Shown here: piece after piece, positions 28,585 through 37,814 of the stretch
How the letters are laid out: each line of letters starts with the position of its first letter
How positions within the stretch are numbered: position 1 is the first letter of the stretch
Assembly (NCBI RefSeq): GCF_000971965.1
Contig: NZ_LAQP01000014.1
Location: 124,001 to 188,000, forward strand
DNA length: 64,000 nt
Direction of reading: 5' to 3'
DNA from: Paenibacillus wulumuqiensis
Lineage (GTDB): Bacteria > Bacillota > Bacilli > Paenibacillales > Paenibacillaceae
Made by a program: the position numbers and the translations under genes
The notes under the pieces: model-generated
Databases searched by the model: none
The model's input: only the letters and a program-made list of their open reading frames with translations
What the model was told of the DNA's origin: nothing

Positions 28585-29568
28585 ATGAAAGCCAAACTGG
28601 AAGATGTTGCCCGACTGGCCGGTGTCTCGCCGACCACGGTATCGCGTATGATGAATAACCGGGGATATGTGAGCGAAGCGACCAAAACGAAAGTACGCAG
28701 CGCCATGGAGGAACTGAATTATTTTCCCAATGATATCGCACGTTCACTGTTCAACAAACGTACGAATCTGATCGGGCTTATTTTGCCGACTACAGCCAAT
28801 CCGTTTTTTGGAGAGCTGACTTTTCATATTGAAAATCTGTGTGCCGCTCATGGACTCAAGGTACTGCTGTGCAACAGTCTGAACCGGATCGACAAGGAGG
28901 AACAGTATGCCGAGATGCTGATGCGCAATCAGGTGGACGGCATTATCGTCGGTACGCACAACCGCGGCATTCTCAACTACAAACGCTCCAATCTGGCTGT
29001 AGTGGCGATCGACCGCTATCTGTCCGAGACGATTCCGGTAGTCAGCTCCGACAACTATGAGGGCGGCAGGCTGGCCACGCAGCGGCTGATTGACCGGGGA
29101 TGCCGTCATATTCTCCATTTCAACGGACCGGCAGAACTGGAGACGCCTGCACAGCTGCGCCGAAAGGCATTCGAGGATATCACGCAGCAGAATGGATTGC
29201 CGCATTATACATATGAGATGGAGCTGCCGCTCGATCGTGAAGACCAGCTGACCGTGATCCGGCGTGCCCTGGATGAGCATCCTCAGGCAGATGGCGTCTT
29301 TGCGAGCAATGATATGATCGCCGCCTCGGTTATCCATGAGGCAGGTATCCGCGGTATATGCATTCCGGATGATCTTAAAATAGTCGGCTATGACGGAACA
29401 ACGGTAACGTCCTCATTTATGCCACAGCTGACGACTATACGCCAGCCGATTGAAGCAATCGCTAATACCGCGATAGATATGCTGCTGCGGGAAATTGAAG
29501 GGGAATTTGATGAAACCGCCCGCCAGATCGTGCTGCCTGTCGAGCTGTATGAAGGTACAACGGCCTAA
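28585..29568 (+). CDS. LacI-family repressor of the sucrose cassette
   Basis: 327 residues. The LacI-type helix-turn-helix KLEDVARLAGVSPTTVSRMMNN begins at residue 4, followed by the hinge and a periplasmic-binding-protein-like effector domain (LIGLILPTTANPFFGELTFHI, VVAIDRYLSETIPVV, ADGVFASNDMIAA). It probably represses the permease and sucrase genes downstream and releases on sucrose or a related sugar; this is inferred from position. Start ATG 28585 is preceded by GGGGG. The gene ends before its own terminator. Confidence 0.9.
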   Translation: MKAKLEDVARLAGVSPTTVSRMMNNRGYVSEATKTKVRSAMEELNYFPNDIARSLFNKRTNLIGLILPTTANPFFGELTFHIENLCAAHGLKVLLCNSLNRIDKEEQYAEMLMRNQVDGIIVGTHNRGILNYKRSNLAVVAIDRYLSETIPVVSSDNYEGGRLATQRLIDRGCRHILHFNGPAELETPAQLRRKAFEDITQQNGLPHYTYEMELPLDREDQLTVIRRALDEHPQADGVFASNDMIAASVIHEAGIRGICIPDDLKIVGYDGTTVTSSFMPQLTTIRQPIEAIANTAIDMLLREIEGEFDETARQIVLPVELYEGTTA

Positions 29569-29675
29569 AGCGCTGAGCAGGTGGTTTGGGTTGATTTCAA
29601 TCATGCCGAATCATTGCTGTGTACGACGAAACAGGAGATAGCGATCTGTGAATTATAAATATAATATGCACAGTT

Positions 29676-29706
29676 AAAACGTCTTCGAACGAAGGCGTTT
29701 TTTTGC
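29676..29706 (+). terminator. Terminator of the LacI-type repressor gene
   Basis: AACGTCTTCG / CGAAGGCGTT stem with a 2-base gap plus TTTTTTT. It uncouples the repressor from the permease-sucrase transcript. Confidence 0.88.
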
Positions 29707-29729
29707 TGCTCCATTTATATTTATGTCAT

Positions 29730-29783
29730 CCGGTTGACATATGGAACCGGTTGACATACAATTCTTGCAAGAAAGCACTTACA
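29730..29783 (+). promoter_or_regulatory. Promoter, operator and cre-like site of the sucrose permease operon
   Basis: -35 TTGACA (29734-29739), 17-base spacer, -10 TACAAT (29757-29762). CCGGTTGACATA occurs twice (29730-29741, 29747-29758). The first copy and the start of the second give an inverted CCGGTT/AACCGG (29730-29735, 29745-29750) over the -35 box, a likely repressor site. AGAAAGCACTTACA (29770-29783) matches most of the CcpA cre consensus, suggesting glucose repression. Confidence 0.75.
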
Positions 29784-29803
29784 TGAATAAAGGAGCGAGC
29801 GCT

Positions 29804-31045
29804 ATGCCTGTATCAAAAAGCCTGTACTGGAAGCTGAGCCTCTACTTTTTCTTCTTTTTCGTATGCTGGTCTTCCAGCTACTCCCTTTTCTCTATCTGGC
29901 TTGGACAGGAGATGAAGCTGACGGGAGCACAGAATGGTCTTATTTTCTCTGTAAACGCTATCTTTGCCCTTTGTGCCCAGCCGCTGTACGGCTACATATC
30001 CGATAAGATTGGACTACGGCGTAATATTCTGCTGTTTATCAGCCTGCTGCTTGTATTTACAGGACCGTTTTTTGTTTTCATTTATGGCCCGCTGCTGCAG
30101 GTCAATATATGGCTGGGAGCTATTGTGGGCGGGTTGTTTTTGAGCGTTGGTTTTCTGGCGGGAGTCGGGGCAATCGAGACGTACGTGGAAAAGGTCAGCC
30201 GCAAGTACGGGTTTGAATACGGGCGCTCGCGGATGTGGGGATCGCTTGGCTGGGCGGCAGCCACCTTTTTTGCAGGACAGCTGTTCAACCTGAATCCCAA
30301 CATCAATTTCTGGATCTCCTCGGTGTCGGCAGTCATTCTCGTCGGGATCATTTTGTCAGTACGGATCGACGTATCGGAAAGCGAGCTGGAAAAGGCGGCT
30401 TCTGTCACGCTCAAAGATATCGGCACTTTGTTTACGCTGCGGCCATTCTGGTATTTTATGCTGTATGTGATCGGTGTAGCCTGCGTATACGGTGTATATG
30501 ATCAGCAGTTTCCGATCTACTACTCCTCGCTGTTCCCGTCTGCCGAGGTGGGCAATCAGGTATATGGATATTTGAATTCCTTTCAGGTGTTTCTGGAGGC
30601 CGGTATGATGTTTATGGCTCCGTTCATCGTCAACAAACTCGGTGCCAAAAAGTCACTGATTCTCGCCGGGCTGCTGATGGCTCTGCGTATCGTCGGTTCC
30701 GGACTTGTTTTCGAGCCGATCGGAATTTCGGCCGTCAAGCTGATTCATGCACTGGAACTGCCGATTATGCTGATCGCCATTTTCAAATACCTGGCGGCAC
30801 ATTTTGATACACGGTTGTCATCGATTTTGTATCTGGTCGGTTTTCAGTTCGCTTCCCAGGTCGGTCAGGCTGTGCTGTCACCGATTGCCGGCTCGCTATA
30901 CGACGGCATCGGTTTCCGTTATACCTATCTGGTGATGGGGGCGCTCGTACTGCTGTTCACACTGATCTCGATCTTCACCCTGTTCAATGACAAAAATCAA
31001 ACGCCCGAGCTCAAAGGCAAGCTCAAACCACAGCAGCTAACCTAA
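29804..31045 (+). CDS. LacY-family sucrose/oligosaccharide:H+ symporter
   Basis: 413 residues with twelve membrane segments. It belongs to the oligosaccharide:H+ symporter branch of the major facilitator superfamily (LacY, CscB, RafB): YFFFFFVCWSSSYSLFSIWL in helix 1, FALCAQPLYGYISDKIGLRR in the helix 2-3 loop, YGRSRMWGSLGWA, and FQFASQVGQAVLSPIAGSLYD near the end. Next to a GH32 sucrase it is best read as a sucrose permease. Start ATG 29804 has AAAGGAG at 8 bases. Uptake without phosphorylation distinguishes it from the PTS route common in Bacilli. Confidence 0.88.
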   Translation: MPVSKSLYWKLSLYFFFFFVCWSSSYSLFSIWLGQEMKLTGAQNGLIFSVNAIFALCAQPLYGYISDKIGLRRNILLFISLLLVFTGPFFVFIYGPLLQVNIWLGAIVGGLFLSVGFLAGVGAIETYVEKVSRKYGFEYGRSRMWGSLGWAAATFFAGQLFNLNPNINFWISSVSAVILVGIILSVRIDVSESELEKAASVTLKDIGTLFTLRPFWYFMLYVIGVACVYGVYDQQFPIYYSSLFPSAEVGNQVYGYLNSFQVFLEAGMMFMAPFIVNKLGAKKSLILAGLLMALRIVGSGLVFEPIGISAVKLIHALELPIMLIAIFKYLAAHFDTRLSSILYLVGFQFASQVGQAVLSPIAGSLYDGIGFRYTYLVMGALVLLFTLISIFTLFNDKNQTPELKGKLKPQQLT

Positions 31046-31134
31046 AAAATATATGATTCGCGGGGCTCCCTGTATACCGCCGTCAAGGGTATCATGTGCG
31101 GGTCCTAGCGATTACTTTCAAGGAGGAACCATCC

Positions 31135-32637
31135 ATGTCTACATTACACTTCATCCAGCAGGCCGCCGAGGCACTTCAGCTCTCCGCCCAGAAGCTTAAT
31201 CCGCAGTACCGCCCCGGCTATCATATTGCCGCTCCTGCCAACTGGATCAACGATCCGAACGGACTGGTGCAATTTAACGGGGAATATCATGTCTTTTACC
31301 AGCACCATCCGTATGACGAGAACTGGGGACCGATGCACTGGGGTCATGTAAAAAGCACCGATCTTGTTCACTGGGAGCATTGTCCGATTGCGCTGGCACC
31401 AGGTGATGAGTACGACCGGGACGGCTGCTTTTCCGGGAGTGCCGTGGATGATAACGGTGTGCTGACGCTTGTCTATACCGGACATCATTATACCGACAAG
31501 GCAAAGGATCTGTTTACCCAGAACCAGAATATTGCAGTCAGCCGTGATGGCATTACTTTTGAGAAATACACATCCAATCCGGTTATCGCCGAGCCGCCGG
31601 CAGACAGCGCTCATCATTTCCGCGATCCCAAGGTATGGAAGCATGGGGATACCTGGTATATGGTGCTCGGTAATGCTACGCCGGATGGTCATGGACGGGT
31701 TATTTTGTACCATTCTCCGGATTTGCGGGAGTGGACGTATGACGGTGTGCTGGCTGCAAGCGATGGTACGCTTGGTTTTATGTGGGAATGTCCCGACTTT
31801 TTCGAGCTGGACGGTAGGCATGTGCTTTTGTTCTCGCCGCAGGGCATGGAGCGTGAAGAGGAGCGTTATATGAACCTGTTCCAGACCGGCTATCTCGTTG
31901 GCGAGTACGACTATGCAACCAATGACTTCCGGCATGGCGAATTTCGGGAAATGGATTATGGACACGACTTTTATGCGGTGCAGACATTGCTGGACGATCA
32001 AGGGCGCCGCATTGCGATCGGCTGGATGGACATGTGGGAGTCGGATATGCCGACCAAGGCACACGGGTGGGCAGGAGCATTGACACTGCCGCGTGTGCTG
32101 AATCTGGACAAAGACGGCCGTCTGCTTATGAATCCTGTCCCGGAAATGAATCTGCTGCGCCAGACGCAGCACCAATTGGGAACAGCTTTTACCGTGAACG
32201 ATCGTCATCATGAAGTGATAACCGAATCCCTACTGGAAATTCGCGCTGTATTTGATCTGACCCACAGTGATGCGGAAAAGGTCGGTCTGACGCTGCACAG
32301 CGGAGAGGCTGATGAGACGGTTATCGTCTATGATATCGCTGCTGGTAAATTGACGCTCGACGCTTCCAAATCCGGCAAGTCGCAGGATGGCGTCCGCACA
32401 GCTCCGCTGCAGCATGAGGAACTGCTCACCCTGCGCATATTCCTGGATCGTTCTTCCATTGAAGTATTTGCCAACGATGGTCGGGCGACACTGACCAGCC
32501 GCATTTATCCGACCGGCGAAGCGACAGGGCTGGATCTATTTGCAGTCGGCGGAGAGACACTTGTGCAGGAATGGACCTGCTGGACGCTTAAGGACGTCTG
32601 GAAGGATGCCTACGACAAGAATGAAGAAAGTGAATGA
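31135..32637 (+). CDS. GH32 sucrase (beta-fructofuranosidase)
   Basis: 500 residues of glycoside hydrolase family 32. The nucleophile motif is ANWINDPNGLVQ, the transition-state stabiliser HHFRDPKVW, and the acid/base motif WECPDFF. The N-terminal five-blade propeller is followed from about 345 by the beta-sandwich module. No signal peptide: it splits imported sucrose, or sucrose-6-phosphate as many relatives do, in the cytoplasm. The adjacent H+ symporter argues for free sucrose. Start ATG 31135 has AAGGAGG at 8 bases. Confidence 0.93.
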   Translation: MSTLHFIQQAAEALQLSAQKLNPQYRPGYHIAAPANWINDPNGLVQFNGEYHVFYQHHPYDENWGPMHWGHVKSTDLVHWEHCPIALAPGDEYDRDGCFSGSAVDDNGVLTLVYTGHHYTDKAKDLFTQNQNIAVSRDGITFEKYTSNPVIAEPPADSAHHFRDPKVWKHGDTWYMVLGNATPDGHGRVILYHSPDLREWTYDGVLAASDGTLGFMWECPDFFELDGRHVLLFSPQGMEREEERYMNLFQTGYLVGEYDYATNDFRHGEFREMDYGHDFYAVQTLLDDQGRRIAIGWMDMWESDMPTKAHGWAGALTLPRVLNLDKDGRLLMNPVPEMNLLRQTQHQLGTAFTVNDRHHEVITESLLEIRAVFDLTHSDAEKVGLTLHSGEADETVIVYDIAAGKLTLDASKSGKSQDGVRTAPLQHEELLTLRIFLDRSSIEVFANDGRATLTSRIYPTGEATGLDLFAVGGETLVQEWTCWTLKDVWKDAYDKNEESE

Positions 32638-32754
32638 TCAGCAGCTCAAATAGAGTGGGTTATGCAGCAGAGCGTATATAATTGTGAGTCTGTTGTCTGG
32701 ATTCCTCCTTCGCATAGTCTGATAGATAAGGCCCAAATCAATATACTTCAGGCG

Positions 32755-32784
32755 AGCCGATAGGAATATCCCTGTCGGCTTTAC
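32755..32784 (+). terminator. Hairpin after the sucrose operon
   Basis: AGCCGATAGG (32755-32764) pairs with CCTGTCGGCT (32771-32780), one G-U pair, followed by a short TTTACT. A modest terminator. Confidence 0.6.
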
Positions 32785-33038
32785 TGCTATGCAGCAGAAG
32801 CGAAAATGAATATTGACTGCATAATCACCCATTGTAAATGCTTACAAAAAAATGTTATCTTTCCGATAAAACAATTTAATGTGCCCCCAAAGACTACTTT
32901 TGTTCACAACTCCGTCAAAATAAAGTATGATGATATAAGGTTCTTGGAAGGTTAATGGCAGATGTTCGTATCTTTTGTCGGCCATGTGACCCTGTATCCC
33001 TGCATCTCGATATTTTCATATTTTTTGCATTTTTTAAA

Positions 33039-33058
33039 ATGTAAATGTTTTCATTTAC
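33039..33058 (+). promoter_or_regulatory. cre-like site in the citZ leader
   Basis: ATGTAAATGTTTTCA (33039-33053) fits the CcpA cre consensus WTGNAANCGNWNNCW except for one C-to-T change. It lies within a perfect palindrome GTAAATG-TTTT-CATTTAC (33041-33058). B. subtilis citZ is CcpA-repressed, so this site is plausible. The flanking region 32640-33108 holds no convincing gene. Confidence 0.65.
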
Positions 33059-33108
33059 TAGAGTGAACAAAAAAACTTCAAGAATCGTTCTGCAAAGGAG
33101 AGAGTAAT

Positions 33109-34221
33109 ATGACAGCTACCAAAGGTTTGGAAGGCGTTGTAGCAGCAAGTTCATCGATCAGCTCGATCGTTGATGGTGTTTTAACTTATCGCGGTTATAA
33201 CATTGATGATCTGGCCGTTAACGCCAGCTTTGAGGAAGTCGCCTATTTGCTCTGGTTTGGTAAGCTGCCAAATCAGAACGAGCTTGACCAGTTACAAAAG
33301 GATCTGGATAAATATGCAGTGCTGCCGGATGCCTTGATTGAGCAAATGAAACTTTATCCTAAAGATATGAATCGCATGGCTGCTCTGCGCAGCGCGATAT
33401 CCGCTCTGGCTCTGTATGATGAGCAGGCCGATGATATGAGCCGCGAGGCCAATGAACTGAAAGTGATCAAACTGCAGGCACAGCTGCCGGCAATTGTAGC
33501 CGCACTCGGCCGTATTGCCGAAGGCCAGGAGCCTGTTGCTCCGCTACAGGGTGTATCGATTGCACATAACTTCCTGTATATGCTGAAAGGCGAACAGCCG
33601 GAAGATACAGCAGTAAAAGCACTGGATCAGGCGCTGGTGCTGCATGCCGATCATGAATTGAATGCATCGACATTTGCTGCCCGTGTAACGGTAGCGACAC
33701 TGTCCGATATGTATTCCGGTATCACTTCCGCTATCGGAGCGCTCAAAGGACCACTGCACGGTGGAGCCAATGAAGCGGTTATGAAAATGCTGGAAGAGAT
33801 CGGTACGGAAGATCGTCTGGAGAGTTACATCCAGGAACAGCTGGACAACAAGGTGAAAATTATGGGCTTTGGTCACCGTGTATACAAAAACGGCGATCCA
33901 CGTGCCAAGCACCTGCAGAAAATGTCCCGTGAACTCGGTGAAATGAACAATGATCTGAGTCTGTACAATATGTGTGTCCGGATTGAGGAGATTGTTACCG
34001 GAAGCAAAGGGCTCAAGCCGAATGTGGATTTCTATTCCGCTTCCGTGTATACGATGCTGGGTATTCCACGCAATCTGTTTACGCCGATTTTTGCCATCAG
34101 CCGGGTGTCCGGATGGGCTGCCCATATTCTGGAGCAGTATGAGAACAACCGTATTATCCGCCCGCGCGCCGAGTATGTAGGACCGAACAATCAGGAATAT
34201 CGTCCGGTCGGAGAACGCTAA
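33109..34221 (+). CDS. citZ: Citrate synthase
   Basis: 370 residues of the short Gram-positive citrate synthase type, condensing oxaloacetate with acetyl-CoA. Active-site blocks: PLHGGANEAVMKML (His), KIMGFGHRVYK (His), and NVDFYSASVY (Asp). The N-terminus GLEGVVAASSSISSIVDGVL is typical. RBS GGAGAG precedes ATG. It is first in the citZ-icd-mdh order shared with B. subtilis, though a 359-base spacer separates it from icd. Confidence 0.96.
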   Translation: MTATKGLEGVVAASSSISSIVDGVLTYRGYNIDDLAVNASFEEVAYLLWFGKLPNQNELDQLQKDLDKYAVLPDALIEQMKLYPKDMNRMAALRSAISALALYDEQADDMSREANELKVIKLQAQLPAIVAALGRIAEGQEPVAPLQGVSIAHNFLYMLKGEQPEDTAVKALDQALVLHADHELNASTFAARVTVATLSDMYSGITSAIGALKGPLHGGANEAVMKMLEEIGTEDRLESYIQEQLDNKVKIMGFGHRVYKNGDPRAKHLQKMSRELGEMNNDLSLYNMCVRIEEIVTGSKGLKPNVDFYSASVYTMLGIPRNLFTPIFAISRVSGWAAHILEQYENNRIIRPRAEYVGPNNQEYRPVGER

Positions 34222-34580
34222 TTCTGGACCATCTCATATCCGGTCGAATTCTGTCTGTTGAAACCGGGTTTCCAAATTCTTGTGGCGTCTGCTAAAATAA
34301 AGACAGCCGTTAGTGCGTGCACGTCAAGGACAAGAATCACAGAGGCATGAGGATGACCCATACCATAATGCGCTCAGGACGTCCGGACCACCGGGCGGCC
34401 GCTTATTGGCGGGTCTGCGGGTTGTTGGACCATGTGCCGACAGCCCTGCTGAAATGCGCTGTGAATCGTACAATGTGCACTACATAGACGGATGGCTGAA
34501 TGGGGCTGGCGCCCTTGCACTACTTTGCAGTACCGATTGAATCATAGGGATCAACCACAATACTGAGGAGGAGCTTAATC
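34222..34580 (+). other. Structured 359-base spacer between citZ and icd
   Basis: This spacer is GC-rich at its centre and unusually long for the operon. It contains strong hairpins: GGGTTGTTGG (34419-34428) pairs fully with CCGACAGCCC (34437-34446), and GGACGTCC and CGTGCACG palindromes and a GGGC/GCCC hairpin flank it. I see no classical terminator and no frame with a good ribosome binding site. It may be a leader or processed RNA affecting icd; I do not recognise a riboswitch class. Confidence 0.4.
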
Positions 34581-35876
34581 ATGCCGAACTTTGAAAAATA
34601 CGAACTGCCGACTGCCGGTGAGCAGATCAAGATTGAAAATGGAAAACTGCAGGTGCCGAACAATCCGATCATTCCATTTATCGAGGGTGACGGTACGGGA
34701 CGCGATATCTGGAAAGCTTCTGTACGCGTGCTGGATGCAGCCGTAGAAAAAGCATATGGCGGCTCCAAAAAAATTGCCTGGTACGAAGTATTCGCGGGTG
34801 AGAAAGCGTTTAATACATACGGAGAGTGGCTGCCGGCTGATACGCTGGAAGCGATCCGTGAATATATGGTAGCGATCAAAGGACCACTGACTACGCCAAT
34901 CGGCGGTGGTATCCGTTCCCTGAACGTTGCCCTGCGTCAGGAACTGGATCTGTACGTATGTCTGCGTCCTGTACGTTACTTTGACGGTGTACCTTCTCCG
35001 GTAAAACGTCCTGAGCTGGTAAACATGGTTATCTTCCGTGAGAACACCGAGGATATCTATGCAGGTATCGAGTATCAGGAAGGTACTGAAGAAGTGAAGA
35101 AAGTACTGGAATTCCTGAAAAATGAAATGGGTGTTAACAAAATCCGCTTCCCGGAAACTTCCGGTATCGGTATCAAACCGGTATCCGAAGAAGGCTCCAA
35201 GCGTCTCGTTCGCGCTGCTGTACAATATGCAGTCGATCACGGACGCAAGAGCGTAACGCTCGTACACAAAGGCAACATCATGAAATTTACGGAAGGTGCC
35301 TTCAAAAACTGGGGTTACGAAGTGGCTGAAGCTGAATTCGGCGACAAAGTATTCACATGGGCACAATACGATAAAATCAAAGACGAGCAGGGCGCAGATG
35401 CTGCCAATGCTGCACAAAAAGAAGCTGAAGACGCTGGCAAAATCATCGTAAAAGATGCTATCGCCGATATCGCGCTGCAGCAGGTACTGACTCGTCCGGC
35501 CGAGTTCGACGTAATCGCTACGCTGAACCTGAACGGTGACTATCTGTCCGATGCTCTGGCTGCACAGGTAGGCGGTATCGGTATCGCTCCGGGCGCCAAC
35601 ATCAACTATGTAACAGGTCATGCGATCTTCGAAGCTACGCACGGTACAGCTCCGAAATATGCGGACAAAGACGTAGTTAACCCGGGTTCCGTTATTCTGT
35701 CCGGCGTTATGATGCTGGAGCATCTGGGCTGGAACGAAGCGGCTGACCTGATCTACAAAGGTCTGGAAACATCGATCAACAATAAAACTGTAACTTACGA
35801 CTTCGCGCGTCTGATGGATCAAGCGACAGAAGTGAAATGCTCCGAGTTTGCCGATAAAGTTATCGAAAACATGTAA
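34581..35876 (+). CDS. icd: NADP-dependent isocitrate dehydrogenase
   Basis: 431 residues converting isocitrate to 2-oxoglutarate with NADP+. Motifs: [13 protein letters not shown], the substrate-site [20 protein letters not shown] whose Ser is the phosphorylation site in E. coli [31 protein letters not shown] and [23 protein letters not shown] precedes ATG. It ends 12 bases before mdh, so the two are co-transcribed. Confidence 0.97.
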   Translation: MPNFEKYELPTAGEQIKIENGKLQVPNNPIIPFIEGDGTGRDIWKASVRVLDAAVEKAYGGSKKIAWYEVFAGEKAFNTYGEWLPADTLEAIREYMVAIKGPLTTPIGGGIRSLNVALRQELDLYVCLRPVRYFDGVPSPVKRPELVNMVIFRENTEDIYAGIEYQEGTEEVKKVLEFLKNEMGVNKIRFPETSGIGIKPVSEEGSKRLVRAAVQYAVDHGRKSVTLVHKGNIMKFTEGAFKNWGYEVAEAEFGDKVFTWAQYDKIKDEQGADAANAAQKEAEDAGKIIVKDAIADIALQQVLTRPAEFDVIATLNLNGDYLSDALAAQVGGIGIAPGANINYVTGHAIFEATHGTAPKYADKDVVNPGSVILSGVMMLEHLGWNEAADLIYKGLETSINNKTVTYDFARLMDQATEVKCSEFADKVIENM

Positions 35877-35888
35877 GGAGATGAACCG

Positions 35889-36833
35889 ATGACAGCGATT
35901 AAGCGCAGAAAAATCACCGTAGTGGGCGCCGGATTTACCGGTGCCACAACGGCCCTGATGCTCGCCCAAAAAGAGCTCGGGGACGTCGTACTGGTAGATA
36001 TTCCACAGCTGGAGAATCCGACTAAGGGAAAAGCGCTTGACATGATGGAAGCAAGTCCTGTTCAGGGATTTGACAGCCATATCAAAGGGACTTCTGATTA
36101 CAACGATACCAAAGACTCCGATGTCGTAATCATCACGGCAGGAGTAGCACGCAAGCCTGGCATGAGCCGCGACGATCTGGTCAATACCAATGCCGGTATT
36201 GTCCGGTCGGTCTGCGAACAGGTCAAGCAGCATGCGCCCGAATCGATCGTGATTATTCTGAGTAATCCGGTGGATGCGATGACGCATGTCGCTTATCAGA
36301 CACTCGGGTTCCCGAAAAATCGTGTTATCGGACAATCCGGTGTACTCGATACGGCCCGATACTGCACCTTTATCGCGGAAGAATTGAATGTATCGGTCGA
36401 AGATGTACGCGGCTTTGTGCTCGGTGGTCACGGGGATGATATGGTACCCCTCGTACGCTATTCCAGCGTAGGCGGTATTCCGATCGATACCCTCATTTCC
36501 AGCGAGCGGATCGAAGCGATTGTACAGCGTACCCGTGTAGGCGGCGGAGAGATCGTCAACCTGCTCGGTAACGGCAGTGCATACTATGCGCCCGCAGCTT
36601 CGCTCGTACAGATGACTGAAGCGATCCTGAAGGACAAGAAGCGTATTCTGCCGGTGATCGCGTATCTGGAAGGCGAGTACGGTTATGACAATCTGTTCAT
36701 GGGTATACCGGCGATTCTGGGCGGCGACGGCATCGAGAAGATCTTCGAGCTGGAACTGACCTCCGATGAGAAGGCAGCCCTGGACAAGTCTGCAGAATCC
36801 GTACGCAGCGTGATCCAGATCATCGTAGGCTGA
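35889..36833 (+). CDS. mdh: Malate dehydrogenase
   Basis: 314 residues of the LDH-like malate dehydrogenase type, oxidising malate to oxaloacetate with NAD+. The nucleotide-binding glycine motif is [15 protein letters not shown]. Arg-containing substrate loop [14 protein letters not shown] and the catalytic His in [15 protein letters not shown] are intact. RBS AAGGAG lies before ATG. It is the last TCA gene of the block and is followed by a long-stem terminator. Confidence 0.96.
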   Translation: MTAIKRRKITVVGAGFTGATTALMLAQKELGDVVLVDIPQLENPTKGKALDMMEASPVQGFDSHIKGTSDYNDTKDSDVVIITAGVARKPGMSRDDLVNTNAGIVRSVCEQVKQHAPESIVIILSNPVDAMTHVAYQTLGFPKNRVIGQSGVLDTARYCTFIAEELNVSVEDVRGFVLGGHGDDMVPLVRYSSVGGIPIDTLISSERIEAIVQRTRVGGGEIVNLLGNGSAYYAPAASLVQMTEAILKDKKRILPVIAYLEGEYGYDNLFMGIPAILGGDGIEKIFELELTSDEKAALDKSAESVRSVIQIIVG

Positions 36834-36864
36834 TCACTGCATCATTCTTATAGTGGCACGATAC

Positions 36865-36910
36865 AAAGGACTGTTTCTTCGTCAATATGACGGGGAAGCA
36901 GTCCTTTTGC
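36865..36910 (+). terminator. Terminator of the citZ-icd-mdh block
   Basis: AAAGGACTG...CGTC pairs with GACG...CAGTCCTTTT in a long, slightly mismatched stem closing an AATAT loop. Confidence 0.85.
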
Positions 36911-37084
36911 ATAAGGGAAGGTACAGGAAAATTACAGACTTGTTCATCCCTGGTCATGGTCTTGTTCATCTTTTGGACACAACCTGAGTGCAAAACAGTA
37001 TATTTTTCACAAATCATTCGGTAAAATAATAATGCAGCAACAAGGAAATGAATGACTATTCAGTACAGATGGGGAGGATATGCA

Positions 37085-37510
37085 GTGATTCAAGTACTCG
37101 TATTTTTACACATTCTCGGAGCGCTCTCGACCGGATTCTATCTGGTACTGCCGTTTGTGGCAGGTAAACTGGGCAGCTGGGATGCTTCGTCACAGTCCGG
37201 AGCGCTCTCGATCGTGCGTACGCTGAACCGTGTAGCGCAGTTTGGTCTGATCGTGCAGCTGCTGACCGGTGGTTACCTGATGACCCAGGGTACATACAGT
37301 ATTGCCTGGATGATCGTCGTGGTCGTACTGCTGCTGGCGATTGCAGCCTTTGGCGGCATCATGGGCAAGCCGCTGCGGCTCGCTCTGGCCGATATCCAGC
37401 AGAAAAAGGATATCTCCGCACACACTGCCAAAATCCGTTCACTCAGTATCGGACTGGCCGTATGTGTAGCCGTGATCAGCTTCTTTATGGTATACCGCGA
37501 TATTATCTGA
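37085..37510 (+). CDS. Small membrane protein of unknown function
   Basis: About 141 residues with four predicted membrane helices (VLVFLHILGALSTGFYLVLP, GLIVQLLTGGYLM, AWMIVVVVLLLAIAAF and a final IGLAVCVAVISFFMVY). The layout resembles DUF2269-type membrane proteins, but I cannot assign it firmly. I prefer GTG 37085, which has GGGGAGGA 6 bases upstream. ATG 37052 would add 11 residues with a weaker site. Monocistronic, bounded by terminators. Confidence 0.75.
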   Translation: MIQVLVFLHILGALSTGFYLVLPFVAGKLGSWDASSQSGALSIVRTLNRVAQFGLIVQLLTGGYLMTQGTYSIAWMIVVVVLLLAIAAFGGIMGKPLRLALADIQQKKDISAHTAKIRSLSIGLAVCVAVISFFMVYRDII

Positions 37511-37570
37511 TTTATTGAAGTGCAGAGCGTTTTTATAACAAAGAAAATGAATCTGTAAAAGCAAAAATAC

Positions 37571-37604
37571 AACCCTCACAGATCCGTCTGTGGGGGTTGT
37601 TTTG
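37571..37604 (+). terminator. Terminator after the small membrane protein gene
   Basis: AACCCTCACAGA and TCTGTGGGGGTT form a 12-bp stem with a TCCG loop, followed by GTTTTG. One G-T pair. Confidence 0.85.
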
Positions 37605-37814
37605 CTGGGTGAAAAGGCAAAAAATGCAAAACAATTGTTTAGAGATTTAGAGCATGTGGTAATAATGCAGCGTAGCAGAATGGAGAGCATAAGTGGTTGA
37701 ACGATAGGAACGTTAATGACACATAAGCGTTGTTTTTGGCCCTATTCTTCATCTGGCACAACCGATTCATAGAGAACAACCTAGATTACTCAAATGATGA
37801 GAGGAGAATGAATA

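Noticed and set aside
34313-34540. 75-codon frame in the citZ-icd spacer
   Set aside because: No ribosome binding site and a translation without protein-like segments. The hairpins explain the region better.
34575-36431. 618-codon open frame antisense to icd and mdh
   Set aside because: It is the antisense shadow of two clear metabolic genes. Its translation has no recognisable motif and it lacks a ribosome binding site.
37630-37665. Sigma-B-like promoter before the SDR gene
   Set aside because: GTTTAG and GGTAAT fit the sigma-B consensus only loosely, and Paenibacillus genomes generally lack sigma-B.
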